DNA of 64,000 nt from Terriglobales bacterium (lineage in GTDB: Bacteria > Acidobacteriota > Terriglobia > Terriglobales > Acidobacteriaceae): positions 45,769 through 109,768 of the forward strand of contig DATHMF010000009.1 in NCBI GenBank assembly GCA_035487355.1, written 5' to 3'. A model generated the notes under the pieces. The model saw nothing but the letters and a program-made list of their open reading frames with translations. It ran no database searches and had not been told where the DNA came from. Positions 46,237 through 55,100 of this stretch are shown piece after piece. Position 1 is the first letter of the stretch, and each line of letters starts with the position of its first letter. The translations under genes and the position numbers were made by a program.

Positions 46237-46553
46237 GTGCCGTCGTCCAAAAATATATAGGAATACCCCGGCATTAGGCGGAGTCACATAGCCTCTCATA
46301 GCTGAACTTTCGTGAGCCGACAAAAGCCTAAACGAAAAAGCATCCCAAAAGCCTTTGAACCGAAGGGATATCGTGGAGACCTTCGTTTATAGTTCCTATG
46401 ACTTTTTGAGCAAGCAATTCCGTACCAAATCGGTACTTTTCCCAAAGTAGAAACGAAATAAATTTTCAGTAAAAAGAAAAGAGCATTCTAGCATGATGCA
46501 AAAAACTGGATTAGAGTAACCGGACCTAAAGATTTGGAGAAATTAATTTTTGT
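46237..46553. other. Divergent AT-rich promoter region between the Omp85-like and toxin operons
   Basis: About 317 bases, markedly AT-rich from 46400 to 46553, which should hold promoters for both divergent units. A weak hairpin GTACC-AAATC-GGTAC followed by TTTT is at 46422-46440. No open frame with recognisable product was seen. Confidence 0.5.
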
Positions 46554-47099
46554 ATGAAAAAGGAAATCACTTTGCTCAATGACAAGGTAGAAGCCGAACT
46601 TCCGTCTCTATCGCAACAATGCGAAGAACTAGGCAGAATCCTCGGTCTGGATGGGCCGGTTCGCAAGGAGGTTTTGAAAGCCGCCATCGAAGATTCAGCT
46701 TATGCCAACAACCTCTTGGTGTGCCGCGGAAACCAGGAATTCCTGAAGGTACTTTTATCCAAGCCGCAGGCGCGGCAGCCGTCGGAAAATTCAGGCATGG
46801 AGCTGATTCGCAAAGGCGCGGAGGCCCTTCTGCGCTGGGGATGCACGGGCTTTTCCGTTGTGAGTGACGAGATCTTTCGCGAACGGCTTTCCGCCTGCGT
46901 GGAGTGTCCTCATTTATCTTCTCCCCGCGAAGGCAACAGGCTCCTTTACATGATCGCAGGCGCCGCGAGCAAGGATAGGGCCGTTTGTTCCCGTTGCGGC
47001 TGTGTAGTCGCCCGAAAGGCTCGATTGACGAGCGAATCGTGCCCTGAACCGCATCCATCCGTTCCAGGGCTCAGTCGTTGGAATGAACCCATGGTATGA
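46554..47099 (+). CDS. Zinc-ribbon-like protein, first gene of the Tc toxin operon
   Basis: A 181-residue soluble protein. The first half is helical and acidic (KVEAELPSLSQQCEELGRILGL). The C-terminal 70 residues carry a cysteine pattern typical of a zinc ribbon: Cys115-Cys118 in ACVECPHL, Cys145, Cys148 and Cys150 in VCSRCGCVV, then Cys163 in SESCPEPHP, followed by a Trp (RWNEP). Similar CxxCGC...CP modules occur in small phage and secretion-associated proteins, but I cannot name a family. GGAG lies 15 bases before the ATG, a rather long gap. It is 97 bases upstream of the Hint-domain gene and on the same strand as the Tc toxin genes, so it may be a co-expressed accessory or regulator. Confidence 0.75.
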   Translation: MKKEITLLNDKVEAELPSLSQQCEELGRILGLDGPVRKEVLKAAIEDSAYANNLLVCRGNQEFLKVLLSKPQARQPSENSGMELIRKGAEALLRWGCTGFSVVSDEIFRERLSACVECPHLSSPREGNRLLYMIAGAASKDRAVCSRCGCVVARKARLTSESCPEPHPSVPGLSRWNEPMV

Positions 47100-47196
47100 C
47101 CGCATTATGCCAAAGGGAATGGTCCGCTATTGTCGTTAATTCAATTTTGAAAGATCAACTCATTCGGTACAAAAACATCAATGAAGGAGATGCTCC

Positions 47197-49047
47197 GTGG
47201 GATATAGCCCAACTGTGTGTTTGAACAAGCTTCAAGCTGCGGGTCTTACACCGGCTTGCGAAGCTTTAACCAATCCATTTCACTGTGACGATTTACAGCA
47301 GATCAGCCCTGTCGTTCACGCGTTCTGCGGACAAGTTCAGCAATATTACGCACCAGTCCAGGCGCTGGTGTGTATTCATTACAATCCGCAAGGTCAGCCG
47401 GACCAGTGGAAGTATTTTCCTCCCAAAGATCTTATCAAGAAGTGCACCGCTCTCGGCGATCCATGGGCTGTAGACAATTGCTACTGCTGCTGCAGTTGCT
47501 TCGCCTATGACACTTTGATCGCGGTTCCGAGCGGGGTCGAGGCCATCCAATTCATAGCCGTTGGCGACAATGTTTTGGCTGGTTCACTCTCCAAAGGCGG
47601 CTCCTCGCCGAAATTCGCATGGAATCCTGTTCCGGTGAATTTCAGCGCAGGCGTGTCCGGAGGCGAGCATTCCTCCATGATGTATGTCGTTCATGATGGA
47701 GGCGACCTCATCTGCACACCCGATCAGGTGTTCATGCTGGCCAGCGGCGGATTGACCACAGCATCACGTCTCTTCCCAGGCGACCAACTCATTAACAAAG
47801 ATGGGAACCCATTGACCGTGAAAACGGTCAGCGCCGGCAGTTACACCGGCGGCGTGCACCATATCAGCACCGGTCTGCCCTTCAATGGCAATGTTGACGG
47901 CCATCTTTTAGTCGCCGGCGGGGTCGTCGCGGGCGACTATACTCTGCAACTGCACTTCGACAGCATTCCCGCTGCTTTGAAGACGAGCAATCTCGCCGCC
48001 CGGCCGGAAATTGGTACCGCGGCGTACGCCAAAGCGTACACACATCTGCGCCAGGCATCAGCGAAAGTGCTGTTCACAACAACCACCGGCCAACAGACCG
48101 CCAAACGGGTACAGACCCACTCCGGTTTGTTCACCTTCTATACCGAGAGCAGTCATCTTCTTCAGGCCAGCACCGCCGAGACTGGAGCCAGCCTGTTTAC
48201 CAGGGAGCAAGCAATCGACCTGCTGGAGAACGGCCAGCAGCTGCCTTTGTCGAATCCAATTCCCAAAACGGAAATCGCCAACATATTCGCGATCATGAAA
48301 GGGTTCTATCCCGAATTTGTCTACTACCTCGACTGGTATCAGATGGAGCCCAACGTTTACGCGATTGAGGAATATGGCCAAAAAATCATTGTGGTCACAG
48401 GTGGCTTGGCGCGCATGGTAGGGCTTTCTTACGAAGGCTTGGCCATGGCTGTCGCTCATGGCATCGCGCGCTTCGTTGGTCAGCCGCCCAAAGACCCCAA
48501 CGGTTACGTGGGCACCGGCGCCGCAGACTACTTTGCTTTCGGCGTGATCAGTCGGGCCATTTGGTATGGCAACAGCTGGTGGCGGTCGGCTCAGCCTGCC
48601 TTCCAGCAGATTAACAAGCTGTTCTCTCAAATCAGCTCCGAAAATGCCGGCGGCGATCCGAACGATCCGATTGGTCATCCGTCCATCGAGTGCCGGTTAG
48701 AGGCAATACAGTCCGCCCTTGCCGCCGGTGGCTTGCCGGCTTGCGCAGGCGGTCCGCCGCCAACGCTAGTAGCGTTGCAAGCAGCATCGCCTGAAACCGG
48801 TGGCGTCGCTCTGACGTTGAACGTTGCGCCAGAGAGGACCGGGGCCGTCAATGCCGCCAACTACGTCTTCGAGCCCAAGGCTACTGTGATCTCTGCCACG
48901 ATAGATGCCGGCAAGGACTTCATCATTCACCTAAAAGCTGACCTGACATCTGGAACGAAGTACAAGGTAACGATTCAAAACCTGACAACTCTACTCGGAG
49001 ATGGCGTGGATTCTGACCATGCCAGCGCCGAATTTACTGCGAAATAA
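47197..49047 (+). CDS. Mosaic protein: Hint domain, degenerate M48-like peptidase and Ig-like domain
   Basis: A 616-residue protein without a normal signal peptide. Residues 1-94 form a Cys-containing N-domain. A Cys-rich CYCCCSCFAYDTLI then opens a Hint (hedgehog/intein) fold with candidate nucleophile Cys101. Later Hint blocks are ICTPDQVFMLASGGLTTASR, where the expected TPxH reads TPDQ, FPGDQLI, and GHLLVAGGVVAGDY near 230-244. Residues about 390-510 resemble an M48 peptidase (QKIIVVTGGLARMVGL, LAMAVAHGIARFVG, HPSIECRLEAIQSAL). The HExxH motif reads His421-Gly-Ile-Ala-Arg425, so catalytic Glu and second His are lost. The C-terminal 90 residues are an SbsA-type Ig-like domain (GGVALTLNVAPERTG, SGTKYKVTIQNL). 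GTG at 47197 has AAGGAG eight bases upstream. It precedes the TcA gene by 85 bases. Confidence 0.82.
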   Translation: MGYSPTVCLNKLQAAGLTPACEALTNPFHCDDLQQISPVVHAFCGQVQQYYAPVQALVCIHYNPQGQPDQWKYFPPKDLIKKCTALGDPWAVDNCYCCCSCFAYDTLIAVPSGVEAIQFIAVGDNVLAGSLSKGGSSPKFAWNPVPVNFSAGVSGGEHSSMMYVVHDGGDLICTPDQVFMLASGGLTTASRLFPGDQLINKDGNPLTVKTVSAGSYTGGVHHISTGLPFNGNVDGHLLVAGGVVAGDYTLQLHFDSIPAALKTSNLAARPEIGTAAYAKAYTHLRQASAKVLFTTTTGQQTAKRVQTHSGLFTFYTESSHLLQASTAETGASLFTREQAIDLLENGQQLPLSNPIPKTEIANIFAIMKGFYPEFVYYLDWYQMEPNVYAIEEYGQKIIVVTGGLARMVGLSYEGLAMAVAHGIARFVGQPPKDPNGYVGTGAADYFAFGVISRAIWYGNSWWRSAQPAFQQINKLFSQISSENAGGDPNDPIGHPSIECRLEAIQSALAAGGLPACAGGPPPTLVALQAASPETGGVALTLNVAPERTGAVNAANYVFEPKATVISATIDAGKDFIIHLKADLTSGTKYKVTIQNLTTLLGDGVDSDHASAEFTAK

Positions 49048-49132
49048 GTCCACACAGGCAAGGGCTGCCGGTTATCCGCGGCGGCCCCCTGCTTTTTCTC
49101 GACAAGATTTGAGTAACCAGGAGACGATTGTT

Positions 49133-52100
49133 ATGACGGATGCGGCACGGGACTATTCCCCTGATCAAATCAAGCAATACCTCGTGGCGCACGGGCATGC
49201 TACGCCCAAGGATATTGACTTTCTTCACTCTCCACGCCGCAAGGGAACGGAAACACAAATCCCGCAAGCGGTGCTCGCGACCCACGCGCGTCTGTACAGC
49301 GTTACATCGGATATCAATGTAAGCCACGGGTTGATTCAGCAGGGCATCTCATCGGCAGCGCAGATTGCCATGATGCCCCGGCGCTCCTTTGTCTCGGGCC
49401 CGGGGAAGGCGTTGGGAGCGTCTCAACAGCAGGCGAGCGCCATGCATGCTCGTGCTGTCCGCGTGCATAACCGCACCATGCAAATGTTTGCCGCGACGCA
49501 TAGCGCTGTGACCTCAACCTATTTCCGGTCTACACGCGTAGCGAACGTCAGCGACGAACTCGTGCAGCAATTCGAAAAGCTGCCCAGTTATCAGGATCTG
49601 TTTGGAAGCCTGAATTTCTGTGCCTGCGACGAGTGTAAGTCCATCTTCGGCCCGGCAGCTTATCTGGTTGACCTGCTGCGGATTACCGACCGCTACATTA
49701 CGACGCCGAACAAAGGCACAATTCCGGCTGCATTCTTGTTGCAATCGCGCCGTCCCGATCTATGGAAATTGCCGCTCACCTGCGCGATGACCAATAACAC
49801 CCTTCCTTATCTGCAGATTGTCAACGAGCGGCTGATGGACGCCGTCCAAAGCGCTCTGCAGATACAGACTTCAGATGCGCTGCTGCAGCAGATGGCGACC
49901 TCGATGTTTTATCCACTCAATCTGCCTTTTAATCATCCGCTCGATCGTGTGCGGGTATTGCTGCAGCAGATCAAAGTTCCTCTGGGTGATATCTATGCTG
50001 CCTGGGGAGTGGCAGCAGACGCAGTTGTACGGGAACGTCTCGGTCTTTCGCTGGAGCAACTCGCGATTGTCAAAAACACTGTTTCGGACCCGGGGACGCT
50101 GGCAAAGTTTTACGGCGTTCCGGCCGCCAGCCTCAGCACCCTGGCCCAGGTTGGCGTATTCATGCAGCAGACCGGTCTGGCGGTCAAAGACGTCATTGAC
50201 CTGATCCAGCAGAACATGAGCGCCACCGAGATCACCGCCGGTGTTCCACAGAACCTATTTATCAATCAAGGGTTGGGTGCGGCCTTTCTCAAGCTGAGTT
50301 CTGCTGACGACCAAAGTTCCTCAACGATCCAGAACATGAGCAACACTGCGCTGGATCAGATCAACCGCCTGCGGAGACTGGCCGCCACGCTTGGCTGGTC
50401 GGTCGAAACCACCGATTGGTGCGTACGAGCGGTCAAGCCCGGTAAAGCTCCCGCGATAGATGCTGACGCCCTGGCAGGCCTCGAACGAGTCAACCGTCTG
50501 GCTGCTGCATTCAATTTGTCGCCCATTCAGGCCTCAGTGTTCTTCGGACCGATCAAAACATATGGAGGCGACGGCACCGATCCGGTATCACTCTTTGATC
50601 GCCTGTTCAACGACCCGAGCACCCTGTCCGGTGGCAGCGATTATCATCCGTCGGGCAATTCCCTCAATTCCACCTACACCGATACGCCTCTTTCCTGGCA
50701 GCCTGGATCGAAGAATGCAGCGGACATTGCTAGCATCACGCGTGTAGCGCCAGGACTAGGCCTCACTCTTCCCGCAGCCAATGCTCTGGGAGCGCAGCTT
50801 TTCGGCACGACTAGCCAGCAGCTCACAGTGGATGTGCTATCGAGTCTCTACCGGCATGCTCTTTTGAGCCAGGCCCTTAACCTGCCGATGGACCAATATC
50901 TGATTCTGTTGTCTCTGCAGGGAATCACAGGCAAGAATCCCTTTGCTGGCCCGGATCTAGACAGCCTCGTCGCCGCCTGGCAATGGATGAATACTGCCGG
51001 CCTGGATCTTTACACTCTGAACTATATCTTGCAGGCGACTCCCAGCGTGTTTGTTGATCCTCTTTTCCAGGACTCAGCCGTCACACCTTGGCTGCAAGGA
51101 CTGGTAAGCACCATTCCAGATCTCTCTGCGCCAACGGCAGAGGCAACGATCATGCAGCAAGTGGCGGTCTTTTTCAGCGTCTCGGTGCAACTGGCCACGG
51201 TCTGTATGCAAATGGCAATCAAGGCCGTGCCTGTACCCGATGCCGTAAAAACGCTTCCACCTGTCAATGTGAAGGATTGGATCAAAGCTTTCTTGGCCGC
51301 GAACACCCCGTATGCCGACTATGTCACCAAGGTCTTACGCTGGGTCTCACGATGGCTGGTGTTTGCACAGCAGGCAAACCTGACAGCTGAATTGTTAAAC
51401 AGTGTAGCTACATATGCGGCCTCGTATGGATTGCCTGCCGATTTTTCTGCTCTTCCCTGGGCGGCTGCGCAGGGCATAGAACGCTTTGCTGCGCTCACAC
51501 GCCAGTTCGGTGACCGGCGTGGCAATCTGCTGCAGTATGTCGCGCTGTCCCAGCCACCGGCGCAAGACGGCGACGCAAATGCTTTGGCGAAACTCGCCGA
51601 TGCCACCGGCTGGGATCCATCTCAAGTGACCCAGTTGCTCAGTTCAGTCGTGGTGGGTATAAAGAGCGTGCCAGAGCGTCTTCAGCGTCTCAAAGCTTGC
51701 TTTGGCCAGATCTCGACACTGGGCGCTGACGTTGCTTTCATGCAAGGAATTGTCGGCTTGGCCACAAACCAGGATTGGAACGTCTACCTCCAGCAGGCAG
51801 CGTTGTGCCAATCGAAGGTGAGTGGACGCTATGGACAAAACCGCTGGCAGCAGTTAGGTGGACAAGTAGAAGGCAAGCTGCAAGTCAACCTGCGCGACGC
51901 GTTAGTCGGGTTGGAACTTGCGGCTCTGCGCGCGACCTACAAAGACATCCAGACGCCCAACAATGTCTATGAATTTCTACTGACCGACGTAGAAACCGGG
52001 CCGGAAGCGCAGATTTCCTACATCAAGGAAGCCCTTAACGCTGTGCAGCTCTATTTGCAGCGTTGCCGGCTGAGACTTGAGCCTGGCGTCGAGATTCTCG

Positions 52101-55100
52101 ACGAGATTCCTCCCATTTGGTGGGACTGGATGCTGAATTACCGCGTCTGGGAGGCAAACCGCCGAATCTTCCTGTATCCCGAAAATTATCTCCTGCCCTC
52201 ACTCCGTCGCGATCAAACCAGCGTCTTCAGGACCCTGAGCAGCGATCTGCGGCAATCGGATATCACCAGCGACTACGTCGAGTCGGTCTATAACAACTAT
52301 ATGGATGGCTTCGGGGAGTTGGCCCGCCTGAAGCCTGTTGATTCCTATCGTTGTACAGTGGAAGATCCCAAAAAGGGAAAGATCAGGGCCTTGTATCTGC
52401 TGGCCCGGACCGAAACTGCTCCGTTTACCTTTTTCCTTTGCCGGCAGCTCGAAGCTACACCGTGGACGGAATGGGAAAAGATTGATCTGACCATCAATGC
52501 TCCATCTGTCACACTGGTATACGCATTCACCCGCCTGTTCGTTTTCTGGGTCGAGGTGAAATCCGAGAGCACTCCCAGCATTCAGGTAGGGACCACCGGC
52601 GGCCAGACCAACAACAATCAGGTCTATCGGGCAACGATCCAATACTCGTTTCAGAACCATCAGGGCAAGTGGGTCCCGGCGCAAACCTTGGCCAAAGACA
52701 TTGTGGTTCTTTTTACGGGACAGGGCACCGACGCCGTTAAGCTGACCAACGACCCGTTGTTCAACGGATGTTTTGATTTAGACTCCATCCCCTGGAGCAA
52801 GGTCTTTGCAGTGTCGGTGACAGGAGCCAATTGGCCTGGCGGCAACGGGCCGATCAGTGACAGCGACCGCATCGTCGTCAGCTTCGGGCCGTACGTGCGC
52901 GCAGAGGGTGTAGAGACTCCACCCATTGACCAGCCGACAAACCGGGACGCAGTTGCATTTGTCAACAATTTGAAGCAGCGTGTGTTCGAGCACACGCTCA
53001 CTACTGCAGGCCGATTGTCCGGTGAGCTTCCGGTGAACGGTTATTGGGTGCTGGATTCCGGTCTGCAAAGCAATTTTGTCGGCCACAACGCCGAGTTTAT
53101 TCTGCTTGATCCTTACGTACCCGGCGCGCCACTTTCCAGCTTTGCCCCCAACATGGACGATCTGAGCTTGCAGGTACAACTGGTGCGCACTACAAGCCCC
53201 ATTTCGGCCAACTATACGGCCGATCTTCCGGGCTTCGCCAGTTCTCCCGCACAACCCACGCAAGTGAGCTCGGCATTCTTTGCAACCGAGACCGTCTCCA
53301 ACGATGCGGCAACCAAGATCTACAATGCCCTGATCGCCGCTCAAGTGCTGGATCAAAGGGGCAACATTTCGGCTACGGCGATGGCTAACCTTGATCTCAC
53401 CATCGCTCTTGGCGCGTTGCTCGCCGACGGGACGATCAACGCCACTCAGCTTCCCGGAATATTAGACGTACTGCTGCGCAACCTGGGCAGTCCGGTTCTT
53501 TTCTCATCCGCCACTAATTCCAACGCACAGGTGTTTACCGTGAAGAACCAGCCCGGCTGGTTCGTATTTAACAACGGCGATGAGATGTTCCTGCTAGAGC
53601 CCCAACCCGGCACTGCTTTCGGCGCCATTAACGAATCTTTGCTCGTCTCTCAACCACCCCTGAACTCAAATTCGTTCGTCGTTCCTGATCCCGCCAATCC
53701 TAGTGCCCCGAAGATCAACGGTTCTGTCTCGGTCCAGATTTTCAATTTGATGCAGAGCTTCAGTCTGGTTGACGCGCGCGGCATTCCCGATTTCGCCTCA
53801 ATCAAGAAGCTTCCCAAAGGACTTGCTACGGCGCTGGCAAATCTTCAATTGTCTGATGATCAGCTCGCGATGGTGAACGGCATTGTCTACAACTATCCGG
53901 TCATCTTCAGTGACACATTCGTCTCAAGCCGCATCAGCAAAGATGTCTCATTGCAGATCTACACGCTGATGCAGCAGTTCTCGCTGATTGACAGAAACAA
54001 CCGCTTGCACCTGGATATGGTGACAAGCACGCTCGTGAACCGGATTCTGGCGAATCTGGTCATGAAGCAAACCATTCTGCAAAAAGACGTCGCAGCGATC
54101 TACCGTACCGTGGTGCGAACTCCGGTCGCATTCACCTTCAGCTACTGGAACCCGGGAGATGCCTCCAGCTTCTCCACACTCTCCAGCGCCAATTTTACTG
54201 TCACACGGTTGACCACTTCGGCCATTCAGCCGATGAGCCGCGCGCTCTTCACCGGAGGCATTGACCGGCTGCTGAGCCTCGACACACAAAATATTCCGGC
54301 GATTCCAGTGTTGCCCTTCGGTCGCCTGGGTCCATCGACGAGTGTGGCCTGGCCCGGCGCAATTGACGGCGCCCAAGTGGATTTTGACGGACTCTATGGC
54401 CAGTATTTCTGGGAAGTCTTCTATCACGGTCCCATGCTTGTGGCCAATTCGCTGGCTGCCAATCTCCAGTTCCGCGAAGCCATCTCGTGGTTCCAGTATG
54501 TTTTCAATCCGACCGTGCAGGAGTCGTTCATCACCTCAACGACTTTCTCCGACGCAACCAATCAGGCGATCTCGCCGCAGGGCTCGGCGGAAGCGCTTAC
54601 GACCTTGCAGAGCACGATGATCGGCAATCCATCTGCCCCCATCGTGGATGCGAATGGACGAGTGAATCCGGCGCTCACTCCGACGACGAATCTCGGTTTA
54701 TCGTCCACCTCATTTACTCCAGATCAGATGCAGATGGTGACGAACGTCGTTCTCAACTACCAACTCGCTAAGCCGTCTGCTAGGTTCTGGCGCTTTCGTC
54801 CGTTTCGCACCTATAACCTGGAAACGCTGCGTGCCATGCTCACCGACGGCAGTCCAGCGGTGCAGGCCTACGAGAACGATCCCTTTAATCCGTTTGCGAT
54901 CGCGCGCTTGCGTATCGGAGCCTTTGAAAAGGCCACGGTCATGCAGTACATAGACACGCTCTTGAACTGGGGAGACTACTATTTCGGCCAGGACACCTGG
55001 GAAGCAATCGTTGCCGCCACTATGGTCTATGTGTATGCCTACAATCTGTTGGGCCCACGCCCGCAGCAGGTCGGGGTGTGCGAAGCCTCTGCGACTGCGA

